Positions 1 through 13,587 of a stretch of 64,000 nt of DNA are shown one piece after another. The stretch's first letter is position 1. Each line of letters begins with the position of its first letter. A program made the position numbers and the translations under genes. A model generated the notes under the pieces. It saw nothing but the letters and a program-made list of their open reading frames with translations. It had not been told where the DNA came from and searched no databases. Source of the DNA: Drosophila pseudoobscura (taxonomy: Eukaryota > Arthropoda > Insecta > Diptera > Drosophilidae); NCBI RefSeq assembly GCF_009870125.1, contig NC_046683.1, forward strand, positions 1,922,001-1,986,000, in the 5' to 3' direction.

Positions 1-3000
1 AGGGAAGGTAAAGGATAAGGGAGAAGGGAAAAGGTAACATTGAGTCACATTCGAGTGGAACATCCTGGATTCTGTAAAGAGCATCAAATCCCACTCCACT
101 ACAGCCCACCGTCCAACCAAGCAATCCATCCATTCATCCACCCATCTATACCATACATCTGGTTGGGCAAACAGAGGAGCGTTACGGCCAAATATCGATT
201 ACCAGAAATGAATATATGTACATACAGCCTGAAAGGGGAAGAGCAGGAAAAGGAAATACTAACAAGAAGGTGAGGACAGGTTCTGGGGCCGAAGATGGTA
301 ATACCCTGGGATATGTAGTCCAAGCAAACCGTTTGATATAGTGATTCGATTCAACAACTATTCAGCCAGACATCTTCAGAATTGAGTCATCTACTGAGGC
401 AGATGGCACTGGATATATCCTACAGTATTAGGACTACTTTCCTATCGGCTTTTGCAAACTTGTAGGCAGACCCACAGTACCCTCCCTCTATCAGAGTACA
501 AAAAGGTGTGTCTACTCTGCTCTGGTCTGCTGTCATCATCCTCATCATCGTCATCGTTGTCCCCATCGCTGTCGTCGTTGCTGTGTCAACAAATTAATCA
601 GTTCAAATATAAGATACAGATACATGGCGAACGTTTACGGTTACATTTGAATATGCAGCCGTCAGCCTCTACCACCACCTCCACCTCCACCTCACCCGAT
701 ACAAACCACTTCCACTTCCATCTCGTGCTGCAACTTCCTGGACTACGAGACTACGAGTATCGTGTATAGGGCTACGTAGAGGGTTGTCTCTCGCTAAGTC
801 AATATTTTCGTTGGCTTTTTGGTGCTTCTGCTGATAAAAAAACGAAATCGAAATGAGAGCATAGCCGGGCTCTGGCTCTGTCTCTGGCTCTGACTCTGAC
901 TCTGACTCTGAAGACCAGCAGGAGAGCTGCGGCGATATCCACACTTAACCCCGAATGCAGATGCATTTTACGCGCGCACGCTCCTGTGTTTGCCCAGCGA
1001 TGGTATGGAAGGGGTATGCTACATATACTCGTGCTCGTATTCGTACAGATACAGATACAGATACTCGTAGAGAGATAGTTGCCATGGCTATCGGAACCGA
1101 TTGGGTGGGTGGGGTCAGAGTCGGAGTCGTAGCCGGATCCCACATACGAGAACGTGTGTCTGTAAATGTGTACGGGCAATCAGTTGGACGGATGGAAGGG
1201 TAGTTCTCCAGCGGCAGAGAATCTATGCGGCCAGGACCAGAATAGCCACAAAATGGGGCGCGCCTGAGCAAACTTTGCTGAAGCAGGAATACTTTTTTGA
1301 GCAGCTGAAAGTGGCTAAAGGTGGCACGGAAAGGATACGAAGCAAGCGTGAAATTATGGGTTGATTAGGATACTAAAAAGGGGAAAAAGATCATATTGGC
1401 TAACCCCTTTCTCCTGTAGTTCTTCTCTTTCCCATTATTTTTTTTAGTTTCTTCTGCGGTTGTATCTTTTCTCTTCACAGTTTCTCGTCCTGTAGTACAC
1501 CGTTAAAGTTCATTTCTTGGGAGTCCTCCATCGTTAAATGCATTCTGCTTACATCTGTGTCCCTTTTCAGAGCCATCTTCTTCTTTCCCTTTGGAGTGGC
1601 TCCCATCCTTCTGCCCTATGCCGTGATTCGCAATCTTTCCATGTCTTGACTAATGCAATAACAAATCAAAATCAAACATCAGCAATGGCACAAAGTCTGA
1701 ATGAAACATACGCACACACATATGTATGTGCTATATACATGTGTAGATGTGTATTCCATGGGTATTGGTGTGCAGGCATTATCAGGAAAAGAGATAACGG
1801 ATAACAAGAACGGTTGGGTTGAGCAACCGATTCAGACTCTCAAAGAAAACCACACATAAGAAGCGTATCATAAAAATCGTATTCCAGGTAAAAAATTCTC
1901 AGGAGGAACACAGCCACAGAAATAGCAGAAGCAGAGCTCGAGAGCACCAGAGAATCGGAGACCCACTCTCCGGCCGCCTAACACTATTTCAACACCTTCT
2001 CCAACGCCTTGGAGCGGCATTTCCGGGGCTCCGCTTATCGCCGGGCAAATCATCGATCATCTCAAATTCACGATCCATCATCATTAGGCAACGCATTTCG
2101 GTTCGCTTTGGTTTACTTTCGTTCGCTTTGCGATAAGACCTGTGGGGGTTCTCGTTTCAAATCGCATTCTGTTCGAAATACTCTTGAAGTTGTCCCCATT
2201 CGCCGCCCCCACCGAGGTCGGCTTTGACTGAGATCACTCTCGATTGTACCCCTCTGTTAGCTACCCTTCAGATACACCTGGTCCCCACTCTGTCCAGGGC
2301 CATCGTCCAATCGAATTGAATGCATTTGATCGCGACTTCTGGTCATTGGTACGGGCACTGGTGCCATTACTTGGATCGCTTGGGTTGCGTTTTATCTTTA
2401 TGAGGCGGCTCGAGGCCCCGAACTAAAGACGCAGAAGAAGTCGAAGAGTTGGCCAGCTGCTGCTGCTTTCATTAGTTGGAAAACCATGTCACGTGCCCGA
2501 TTATACATACCGGCACACTACATATATGTCCATGTATTGGGACGCTGTGTAAACGATTTCTAATGCCCACCGCCAGCACCACCACCAGCACTACCACCTT
2601 CTCTCACCTTCTGCCTCTCCCCCGGCTGATCTCCCGGGGATCGATTGCATTGGCGTCGTACCTTTATGGAGCCTTACAGTGTAATGGTGTCTGTGTATGA
2701 GGAACGATTATCTCTTCGTCTGCGACAGTTACTGCGACTGGGAGTGGGCCTGAGAGTGGAACGGACGAGCGGCTGTGTGTTGTAAGAGGCCCCGCACTGA
2801 TAGTAACGAGACTCATAAACCTATCGATCTATAGCCCTATAGATAAGGCCGACTCACCCACAGATAGGCCAAAAAGAATTTTCAGTCATCGTTTTCCATT
2901 TCTCCCATTTCAGTTGCGTTGCACTCTTGCTGTCCAAAGCCCAAAGAAAAAACCCCCACTAGGCTCACAAAAATAACGAAAATTATCAGAAATATGTATA

Positions 3001-5880
3001 GAAATAGTATCTGTGGACGGCACCTCTCGCTGTTGTCTCGCTGTTTCTCGGTGTTGTCTCTGGGATTTGGCCTCAAAGACGCTGTAAGCGATTTTTAAGC
3101 CCCTCTACAGAGGCGCGTGATAATGTCTAAGACTCATTCTATTCCGCTCCATTCCATTCCCTGCGATTCCGCTCGATTCAATTCGATTCGGGCGATATTG
3201 CATCAGTGATCGCTATCACGCAGCGAACTCTTTCTTCTCCAGCTGACTCAGCTGGTTCGACAGCTATTCCATCGGTTGAGTCATCATCATTCCGCCAAAC
3301 GCCTTTCACCTTCCCTGTGGCCGTGTTCAAGGTCCCCCTCGGCCTAGTTTTGGCCATATCTCCCTGCCGAAAACCTATTCACACCTCCACCCTCGACACG
3401 TAGCTTAGGTTGTCCATCCTGCCGGGGGTTGCGTCATCGTTTTGTTGGGGATTTTGCCAGATACGAAACGGGAGATCAACAAAGTGGGGCCCCACTTCTA
3501 GGAAGGAGATAAGAGACATTAGATGGAACGGCTGATTTCGCCACCTAGGAATCGGTGTCCATATTATACATATATCACTGGATCGTATAAGTATTATTCT
3601 TCGATGAGCATGCGTGAGGATGCTTATTTCTGTGGCAAAATATCAGCAATCCTTCGATATCTGTAATATGACATGTGTGGCATAGTTGCTCTGAAGCAGG
3701 ATTTCCCTGTTGTCTCGATGAAATGCGTTTTCGAGTGAACGACTTGCGTAAAGAGCTAAAACGAAAATCGTTTCCAGTTAACCAATTAGATGCATGCAAT
3801 CATTGTCTATTAGTTGCAAATCGAAATTGCAGCCATCTTAGAACCCTATGCCACATGCCACTTGCCACATGGCGTATGCCACAAGCCAGAGACTCTGTGG
3901 ACATGGGGTCATCCCGGATAGACAGCGCGTCTGATGTTCAACGGGGTGAATCAATAAAGGTCTCACGCATAATTTATGAGGCTAAAATGGCTTTGGAAAT
4001 TGAACTGTCGGGAATCGAGGAATAGTGGAACATAGGAGCATAGGTGGTGGAGCAGTGGAGCGGAGGAACGGAGGAGCGGAAGAGGAAGCGATTGAATGGC
4101 TGAGACTGTATCTATTGTCAGAGTATTGATTGCCTGGCCACCTCTCCACCCCCACACCACCTCTGCTTTGATCCACCCCATCTACCCCATCTACCCCATC
4201 CTGGAACCACTCTGAACCACTCTCGACGACCTGACCAACCTGAAGAAGAGCAATGAGGGGGATAACATCGCTAAGGGTGGATGAGGCGGATTGGGTGGGC
4301 GGGTGTCGACTGACGGCTGGGTTAGGGTGGTTGTTGCCTTGCGGCCAGATACACAGATACGGCTACAGATACACCGCCACAGACACAGATACACAATTGT
4401 TGCTTGGTTACCAACAACAAAAAAAGCCACGAGAATTTGTACATAACAAACCAAAACAGTTCGCTGTTCTCCGGCATAGGGGTTGGCCCGGTCTTTGGGA
4501 TGTCATTGGAATGGGATCGAGTGGGATCTAATGGGATGGCATGGGATGGGATGGGATGGGATGAAGTAATGAAGTGGAGTGCCGCATTGTGGAGTCGCAA
4601 TGGGATGGGATGGCCACCCTGCGGGTGCGGATGTTGCGACCATGTTTTCTGTCATTGGCCAGGCCCGAGACCAAGCCAGAGGCAGAAACTGGAGGAGGAT
4701 AGGCCTCGTTCACTCACCCGCATGATTTCATCACCTTATGTAATCATGACCTGCTGGAATTGGATGCACAGACCCCGGCCAAATCAATAAAATGTGTCTG
4801 TATCTGTATCTGGTGCTGTGGCTGTAGCGGTAGCGGTAGCGGTAGCTGCTGCTGAGCCAGCAAATGTATCTGCAGCTGTGGCTGCGAATGGCTTTTTTGT
4901 GGTTCGTTGACTAAATGCGGGCGCGTGCGTTGATGGCGAGAGAGCAAAGGCAAAGGCACAGGTACGTATATACATATGTGGATATACTTATATACCTGCA
5001 TACATACATACATATGTATGTACTCCTGCATATACATATGTAGATAGTAAATCTAGATGGATGTGTAGATACAGTGCGAGCAGACTAGGATGGACCAAAA
5101 GTGAGCTGGCATCTGGCATCTCTTAGTGCAAAAGACAAGTGTCTTATACTAAAAGATATTTTCAATGTGAAAACGATCAATCTAAAGTATGTGTTGGACC
5201 ATACAGGAAAAGCTCTCCTTGGCGACTCCTATTATAATCTGCTCAACGTATCGGGCTTTTACTGTATATGCGATGCAAATAATTTTGATTAAAGGACCAT
5301 CAAGGGAATCGGGCTTTTTCCAACTCCAAGGTTTTGTTCGAATTTACAGTAGCACTTCGGGCCTTTGACGCCATTTTCAGAGACGGAAAATCGAATGAAG
5401 TCCGCGCTGGGCCAGGCTCCACTGTAATGTACAGCAAGACCATTATGCTGTGTATCCGCAGAGAAAAATCAATGAGCAGAGGAGAGCAGAGCAAAGTAGA
5501 GAAGAGCAAAGGAGAGCAGAGTAGAGCAAACGAATCAGAAGAACGCAAGTCAACGGCAGTACATAAGGGAAGATGTATGTACACACACACACACACACCC
5601 GCAGATACATTCGTTCGTGCATGTGTGAGTGTATCTGTGTGTGTGTGTGGAAATGGACAGTCCTGCGCAGCAGCAGATACACAGACAGAGACAGAGATAG
5701 CAAGCATCAGATGAGAGCAGGCTGCTGTGGTTGGCTTACACACATATACTCCTGCATTCTCTGAAACACACACTCTGAAACTCTCACGCTGCTGCCACTC
5801 CTACGAGAACAAATCTTAACAGGCCAAAGGAAGAGCCCACCCGACCCAACCATCCCCCAACACAGCCATCCATGCAGCAG
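1..5880. other. Noncoding DNA, distal part of the peb upstream desert
   Basis: No open frame here has protein-like composition or a recognisable domain. Most open frames translate simple repeats. The stretch contains degenerate GATTC/CATTCC repeats (about 3,135-3,190), GATACA/TATCTG runs (about 1,044-1,063 and 4,796-4,815), a GGGAT repeat (about 4,505-4,565), an 18-bp palindrome (2,827-2,844) and a short CA run near 5,580. Enhancer content is likely given the distance to pebbled, but that is inference. Confidence 0.6.
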
Positions 5881-5962
5881 CTTAGCCCGAAAGCAGTAGC
5901 AGCAGCAGCACCCGAAAAAACTGTGAAAACGAAAGCACACGCAACGGCAACGTGAGCGAGGA

Positions 5963-5965
<3 letters not shown>

Positions 5966-5996
<31 letters not shown>
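5966..5996. repeat. (GA)n microsatellite
   Basis: An uninterrupted GA dinucleotide array of about 31 bases. GAGA factor and CLAMP bind such arrays in flies; binding here is not shown. Confidence 0.9.
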
Positions 5997-5998
<2 letters not shown>

Positions 5999-6336
5999 AG
6001 AGAGCCCAGAGCCACAGAGCCACAGAGAGAGCGGAACAACATCCAAAGACACGAGCACGAGAGCGAGCACGAAACGAAACGAAGAGCTGGCGCTGACGCT
6101 GACGTCGAAGCGGACGCTGACAGCGACTTTGCCCAATTGCCAGGCGGCAATTTATCAGCTAGGAGATGTTTTTCTGCTGCTGCTGCTGCTGCTGAGACGC
6201 CAGAGCAGCGCTGCCTTGATTGCTCTCTCTCTCAACCGGCGGCGTATCTATGTGAGGCGAGTATCTGTGTGAGCTGTGCTGTGCCTGTGTGCGTGTGTGC
6301 TGCTGCGGCTTTTATTACACCTGAGCTGCTGCTGGC

Positions 6337-6344
<8 letters not shown>

Positions 6345-6368
<24 letters not shown>

Positions 6369-6369
6369 T
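6345..6369. repeat. (TGC)n microsatellite
   Basis: About eight uninterrupted TGC/CTG triplets inside the CAG-rich island. Confidence 0.85.
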
Positions 6370-6589
6370 ACTGCTGTTTGGTGTTTCTTCTTCGGCGATG
6401 TCGTTGAACGCTGCTGTCGGCATCGCCATCGACATCGGCGTCGCAGCCGCTACTTCAATTGAATTGTAATGAGCGGAGCGGCAGGGGCAGGGGCAGCGGC
6501 AATGTCGCGTCGCGTCGAGTCGTGGCGGCAGTGGCAGTGGCAGTGGCAGCGGCTGCGGCTGCGGTGGGTGGCGTCGACTACTTCGTCTC

Positions 6590-7110
6590 CTGCGTCTCTG
6601 CCACTTAATTTTCTCCTACTTCACCACAAATTCTTGTTCTCCCAATCACATCTGACCCCGCCGAGTCGCTTCCCATTTCCCATTTAACACTTTTCCTTTT
6701 TCAACTTTTACTTCGGTCCCATTTCTCTCCTGCTTATCGCTACTTCTCCTTCCACTCTCTACAACCCCACTTTTATGTCCTTACCTAATTCCCTCCTACT
6801 TTCCTATTAATTAATTTTTTCCTAATTCATTTCCTCCTGCTCAAATTATCCATTTTATCTCCTGATTGCCTCCTTCTACTTATTGCTCTACTCCAACTTC
6901 GTCATCTTCCTTTTCTCTCTTGTTCCTATATATTCTCCTTCTTCATCCCTACTTTAGTCTTCGCCCCCCATTTCTCTCATTCAACTTTTTTCTGCTGCTT
7001 TTTCACCCACACCCACACCCACACTCTCAATCGCACTCACACTTCTCTTTCTGTTTTCTTTCCTCTCACACTTCGTTTTCTCTCTTCCACCCAGCTCCTA
7101 CTTCTTAATT
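6590..7110. other. Long pyrimidine-rich tract
   Basis: Over about 520 bases the + strand is roughly four-fifths C and T with very few G. It is not a simple repeat: the words vary (TTTCTCTCCTGC, CCTCCTACTTTCC, CACACCCACACC). A (TCC)n run follows at about 7,187-7,211. Functions such as a splicing-repressor platform, nucleosome exclusion or triplex DNA are possible, but none is shown. Confidence 0.7.
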
Positions 7111-8960
7111 CTTCGCACAAGTTGTATTTGTTTTGGGAAATTCGACAAATTTTCGTCGCCATCTTTGACGGTTTTTCACATTTTGTCTCCTCCTCCTCCT
7201 CCTCCTCCTCTTCTGCTTGCTGTTAATGCGTTTTACGTTTTATTTCCATCTCCATCTTCCACTCTAATTTGTTTAAATCGTTTTTTAATTAACTGTCAGT
7301 GACATTTTCTTTTCATTGTTTTGTGCGCTCTTTGTACGATCATACGCATACCCTTTCGACGAGCGTATCACCATTCACGACAGCTTTCAGTATTCCTTTA
7401 TCATATGGCTTCGATGAACCACAGTCCTGTCCTGTCGTGTCCTGTCCTGTTCTGCATGAATCTCCATATGTACAGAATATTTACAGCTCCTATTATGGTT
7501 TTCCGATATCTCTATTCAGGTCGCATGAAAATCATCTTTCATTGTACAGTCAACAGTGGATTGGATATACTTTCGTTGGTTGCTTTTGTAGGGTATGTAA
7601 AGCTTCGGTTCTTGAATCTTTATTTGTGTAATTGTTTTGTTGGGGTTTTGCTTTTGCTTTTACCTTTGGTTTTGTTTTTGGCTTTTTGTTTGCTTGGGTT
7701 CTGGCCATAATAAAGCTGTTAAGGGAAAGTCGTGTTGTTGTTGCTGAAAATTGCTTTGGCTGGAGAGAAAATCTGTGAGGGAAAATGTTGCTAGTAGGTT
7801 TTAGAATCAAATCGTGTAAGAGAAGAAGTGTTGGTTGGGCCCACCCCCTAGAGCATCCCCTTGAACCCACTGTAGGAGGGTGGGTGGTGGGTACTATTTT
7901 TGGGTTCCCCGGAATATGGGGCAATCATAATCGTAAATAGCTGAAGATATTTTCGTATATTTTCGGTGAACGGAATCTATCTGGAAAGTACATACGTGAT
8001 GGCCAGTGCCCCTCTTCCTCCCAGGCAGCTCCCCGTCTCCACTCCTCCCTCTGTCTTATCAGGTGGGCATGATTGAACGGCTCCGACGAATGCGACGGCG
8101 GCTGCTGTTGATTTTGCGCCTTTGATGGCTGCCTATCTAATCGCAGCCCCAGTCGGAGTTTCCCACCTTCCTCCGGTCTCCGGTCTCCGTCTCCGCTGTC
8201 CGCTGTCCATTGTCCATTGTCCGCTCCACGTCTCCGGACAGTCGCAAGATTAGCGAGGCTGGAGGAGGCGGACGGGCAGGCGAGTGAACTCTTTCTGCGT
8301 CTTGGAAGCAATTCCTAGAATTTCAGCTGTCTGTAGGGTATTACACATGTCTATCAGCCTGCAGTTTCCTTTCCAGGCCTGCAGCCATCAAGAGATTATT
8401 TGGAAACACGCAGGGGACAGGCGGCCAACTGAGTAAAGTACAGTGACTATTGTATTCAAAGGAGAGAACTTCTTAATGCAGAAGATAGGTATATCTGTAC
8501 ATGTATAGAAAGGCATAATCTATCAGAAGACAGCTTCGAAGAGAAATTAATCGGTTATGATCGATATATGCACATACATAACAATTGCTTGAAGTATCGT
8601 GTTGTTTTCGATATGCAATGGAGAGTAATTGAATGACTGAAGAATGGGGAGAAAAGTGAGAGGCTAAAGCCACTTCATCGATTCAAAACCAGTAAGATAT
8701 AGAGAAAACCGAGCCAGCACATCATACAAATCGATTCAGTTATCGATACTAGAGGGGCTGCGAATAAGTGATGGTGTCAAAGAAATAGTCAGTGATGATT
8801 CCATCGGCCAAAGTGGTGCCCACTGTGGCTAATCAATAGAACTCTCTCCAGCTTTCGGGTCTTGGCTGATAGCCGATATCAGTCTGTATTAGCATAACTA
8901 CCACTAATCTTGGCCAGCTCTTTCGCCTCCCCTCTTTTGTCGATTGGACAGCTCAAGGCT

Positions 8961-8987
8961 GCCTGCCTGCCTGCCTGCCTGCCTGCC
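8961..8987. repeat. (GCCT)n microsatellite
   Basis: Six to seven tandem copies of a GCCT/CCTG tetranucleotide, uninterrupted. Confidence 0.85.
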
Positions 8988-9445
8988 GTTGGCAATCTGA
9001 GTTGACTTTCTGGAATTTTCCGATGCCCAGAAGATTGTGCCGGCCCCCTCATTCCAGAGGTTCCAGCTCGAACTGGGCACGTCCGTGCACTCGTACGCCC
9101 TGCTCGCCCCCACCAAAATTATGCAAGTGCGAGTACGGGAGGACGTGTTTAAATTCAAATTGCGATGACGAAACCCACGAGCCACTTCCGAGCCACATCC
9201 AAAGCACCCCACCCCCGCTCCACATCCTATAGACCCATATCTCTCCGATGGGATCCGATGCGATCCCATCCAATGGCATGCTGCATGACTTCTTTATCGT
9301 TTATTAAATGCGAGTACAAGTATTCTTCAGACAATGGTAATCCCTGGGTATTGCACGCGTTGCCGATAAGCGATCGAATTGGAAACTCACTCAATGCAAT
9401 CAGGCCATTAAATTGTATCTGCAACTGTATGCGTATGCGTATGAG

Positions 9446-9471
9446 TATCTGTATCTGTATCTGTATCTGTA
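9446..9471. repeat. (TATCTG)n hexamer array
   Basis: Four consecutive TATCTG units. The same hexamer (complement CAGATA) recurs throughout the first 36 kb and is scarce in the gene-dense part. It is typical of obscura-group X DNA. Confidence 0.85.
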
Positions 9472-12400
9472 GCTATAGCTATACCTGTGTTTGTATCTCA
9501 TGGCGTGTGCAAAATATATGTAGGTGCCACAGTTGGCACCTTCGTCTTCTGTCTCTGGTTACGGCTTACGAGTTGCAGCCCAGCCCAGCCTCATGGCGCC
9601 AGTGGTAATTAGAACACCCTCCCGACCATCTCTATCTCCATCTCTGTCCCTCTAGCAGCGCTGGTTGCGTTGACCCATTCACCGTTAACCGTTAACCGTT
9701 CACCGTTCACCATTCAGTAATTACCCAATTTTGCCACTCTATTCCGCCCTATCATCGGCTACGTGCCGAGCGATACATCGAATATGCTCGCATAATAGAG
9801 CTCGTTCTGCCAATTGTCCCCCGAACTCTACGCCAGAGACTCTATGCCCCAAGTTTCCGAAGCTCCCCCGTGCTCACATAAGAGCGTTCTGGCCAGAATA
9901 TTTCTTTACGGCAATACGGATTTGCTCATTGGGAATCTTGCTTGCATAATGGCAAAATGTGTCTGCCAATGTGACCACTGACTCAGGTGGAACAAAGAAA
10001 CCAGAGAAACCACACATGGATGTATCTGTGTATCTGCTCTGGACTCAGAGCAGAGGAAGGCCGCAAGGAGGGCTTCTTGGGTACTTGGATTTCCAAGTAC
10101 ATGTACATACATACATATGCCCTGACTATTGTGAATCCAATTCCGTTTGGGAGTGCTCGAATGACTGTGCCGGGATACAGCCACAGAGAAAAGCCATCTC
10201 CGACCCGAATTTAGGGGGATAATTGTGGCTTGTCTTGTCTTGTCTAACACCCAACAAAAATTTCCTTTAGATCAGAACAGAAAAGTACTGCCAGAGAATC
10301 TTCCCCCTTTGCCATTTTCATGGTCTGGCTTTGTCATTGCCTTTGTCTTTGGTCGTTTATCGTCTGGGTTTTCTTCTCGTATTCATTCTCGTTTTCATTT
10401 TCATTTTCCTGCTGCTTGTTGCCTAATTTCCATCAAGAAGTAATTACGTTGCTGCTCATTAATTTCGTGATCGCATGCCATGTGAAATTGGACGTGAGGA
10501 AGAGGCAACAGAAAGCCAGAGAGAAAGACAAGACGACGAAGACGACGACGACGACATGCAGGAGCTGGGGGCTAGGGAATGGCTATAGCAACAGAGAGCT
10601 ATAGCTGGAGGGTGAGTCAGGGGCTGAGACTGGGGCTGGGGCATCGTGCATGCCGCACACCTTGGCAACCGCACGTCGCATTCACCGGACAACACCTGCT
10701 CCGGCTCGGACCTGCTTGGACCTGCCGCTTGTATCTCCAGAGGGGTAGATAGATCAAGAGAGGGAGAGAGCATAGCAGCTGGTCTCCGCTCGTGGCATGT
10801 GTCCCGCTCTTGGACTTGCCGTTGCCGTTGCCGTTGCCGTTGCAGTTGCAGTTGCAGTTGAAGGAGTGGCAGCGGCAGCGGCAGTGGCATTGGCATTGAC
10901 AGTTTCAGCTCCAATTCCAGTTGAGCGAAAATGTAGTTCAAGCCACCTCTGGCCACCCACAAATCAAGCTCAATCTGAGTCAATCAGAGTCCAATCAGTG
11001 GCCATAACCGATTGGTGGGCGGTCACGGCGACGCCCTTGGGCTTGGGGGGCGCGGCACGGCCAAGCGTCGAACGTTTAGCACGGTTCAGCGTTCAGCGTT
11101 CAGAATGCATGCAACTTTCCCCAACTCCCCAACCCAAAGAAAGTTTTGTGCGCATCCCAGGAATTCAGGGTGACCGTCATGGCACCGCTCCAGAACACCA
11201 CCCACCACCCACCACCCAACGTGGGGGGAGTTAATCATTATGGTTACCACTACGTAACCTGCTACGGATGCAAAGCTGCACTCCAGTTGCAGATCCACAT
11301 CCAGCTAGAGATACAGATTCACACCGATTCAGATCCAGATGGAGACAGAGATACCGAGATGGTGATGGGATGGCAAGAGCGAGAGGGCGAGGGACAGGGC
11401 GAGGGAGAGAGAAAGAACACAAGACAATGGCAAAAGGCAGACGGCAGACCTTGAAACAGTTCAAAAACGTAAACGGTTCAGTGATCATTGATGTAAAAGC
11501 TGAAAACGGAGCAAGCTGTGGCCAAGAGAAGTGAACAGAAACACAAACACAAACAGAAGCACAAACGGCAGCGACAGCAACGGCAACAACGGCAACAGCA
11601 ACCAGCAACAGCAACCAGCAAACGGCAACAACAACAACAACGCAAACGAAACAAAGTCAAAGTTGAAGTTGAAGTTGAAGCTAATGTTGGAGTGAAGGCA
11701 GAAGATACAATAATGACTGCCAGAGAAGAAGAACGCGGCCGCTCAACATCCGTCATCTGGGCAAGTCACAGTGGAAGTCTGAGGATGAGCTCGCTGATCA
11801 TGAGGGTCTCTCTCTGGCGTTCTCCGAGTCTGAGAGACTGAGTCTCAGACTTCGACTGACTCCGAGACTGAATCTGGAGCTGTAGCTGTAGCTGTAGCTG
11901 TAGCCGGAGCTGGCGTGCGCTCTGATCTGCCTGACTGCTTCGCATGGCATCGCTTGGTCTTGGCTTGGTCAAAAAAATCGGTGAGCCGTTGAGCGGAGTT
12001 TGGGTACACATCTGTCAGATGGAGAACATTGCTCATGGGGCTCTTCAACCACTGCCCAATAGGATGTGTTGGGATTATAACAGAAGAAGCTCTTTCTAAA
12101 GCAACCGCCATTGCGCTCGCCAAATAGATCCTCTTCGGCTTTTTCTCCCCCTGTCAGTGTCGCCTAATGGTCACTTGGCAGTCGACCCTCCACTGAAGCA
12201 ATGGCTGCTCTTGTGGTTGGCCATGCCCCACTTCCCTTACTGAACTTTGCCTTGGGGATGCAGCAGTCCCTGCCAGATCAAAACCGCCATTTAAACGGGC
12301 TTTGGTAAGAAGACGTTGTCGTCTAGCTGTGGGTCTGGGTCTGGGTCTGGGTCTGGGTCTCTTTCTCCCTCTGCGAGTACGTGTATCTCGTTGTGTGTGT

Positions 12401-12743
12401 CTCCCTCGGAGTGCTGACGTTGCCCCCTTCAGACTGTCGTCTTCGTTGTTGCCGGTAATGATCTTTAACCAAGCGTAACGTTCGCTTTCAGTGCGTCTAC
12501 ATCTGCGCCGTCACCATCATCATCATCATCCCCCCCACCATCATCATTATCATCTTCTTGCAGCCATTTCTTCTCTGCTCTTCCCTGCTCTTCCCTGCTC
12601 TTCTCTTCTCTTGGCGAGACCGACAGACATTCAGGTTGGGTTGAGTAGCGTGGCTCCACCCGCCTCGCTTCCGCCCGCGTGGACGTGGCGACGGTCGTGG
12701 CTCGTATTTAAATGGCTGCAGAGCGCAGCACACAAACACAAAA

Positions 12744-12807
12744 CTACAGATACAGATGCAGAGAGATGCAGATGCAGATGAAGATACAGATACAGATACA
12801 GACAGAT
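12744..12807. repeat. GATACA/GATGCA mixed hexamer array
   Basis: Alternating AGATACA and AGATGCA units over about 64 bases, a degenerate relative of the CAGATA hexamer array. Confidence 0.8.
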
Positions 12808-13587
12808 GCTTGAACTGGTAGCATGTGTGTGTGTTAGTGCATGCTTGTAAATGTGTGGCTGGTGCACTCTGAACGCACCATTAAAGATCAGTCAGGCAGT
12901 GACTGCTCAGACCTTGATACCCCTAATGGCCGCAAGCCTTGACAAAGAGTTGGTTGAAGCTCGGATCAGTGCGGATCTTTGGGAGGACTGAGTGTCCGTT
13001 GAGGATCGACTTTCCTTAATCGTTTTAGATCTAAGATCAGTCTGTAGTCTACATATGTACATTTTCTGTTCGATTGAGCTGTAACTTTAGTCAAATGGGG
13101 GGAATCCTCTTTCAGTATTTAAATAATCAAAGTTACTGCGAACTCTTGACCAAAAGGAAATCCTCACTGAGTTAATTATACTGTTCCATCGATGTTCTGA
13201 GAGATCTTTTGGTAGTCTCCGAAGCTCAACTGAATTCACAGCCACAAAATGAGTTAGTAAGAACATAGCCGTGTCTTGATCCCATGTTCGGGCCATGGCC
13301 AAATGCTGGCTGGATCACAGAGTGGTAGGGGGAGGGGTGGGGAGTAAGAAGAAACCGAAAGGCATAGCAAGTGGCTCAAAGATCGGAGGAAGCGAGTCAG
13401 ACAGCAGACAATTTCGCAGAAAATTTCAACAAATACAAAAGCAAACGAAAACGAAGATACACTCACATGTGCATACATACATACTCGCAGATACATATAC
13501 AGATACTCGTACAGCCACAGAAACAAGTATATGTTCACGGATACAGATGCGGATACAGAAATGCTAATGCGCCTGGTCTGCCTTCTA

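Larger units (their letters stand above)
5881..6590. other. GA/CAG-rich island resembling an untranslated exon
   Basis: This block differs from its surroundings. It has a CAG/GCA-rich start, a (GA)n array, then long stretches of short purine-rich words (CGAGCACGAGAGCG-like), a CTG array and GTGGCAGTGGCAG repeats. Drosophila 5' UTRs and paused, GAGA-factor-bound promoters often look like this. No TATA box or splice sites were certain enough to call a transcript, and its open frames are repeat translations. It could be an upstream alternative exon, a lncRNA or an enhancer. Confidence 0.3.
7111..13587. other. Noncoding DNA with simple repeats
   Basis: No credible gene. The stretch includes T/G-rich sequence near 7,620-7,710, a GCCT tetranucleotide array, tandem ACCGTTA-like heptamers (about 9,678-9,713), TATCTG arrays, a CAA/CAG-rich UTR-like block (about 11,460-11,710), GGGTCT hexamers (about 12,327-12,362) and CAT triplets near 12,510. 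The open frames are translations of these repeats. Confidence 0.6.

Noticed and set aside
5300-6150. Minus-strand open frames around 5.3-6.2 kb with Ser/Leu/Val-rich translations
   Set aside because: They are read-outs of CA, GA and GAGCAC repeats; composition is repeat-driven.
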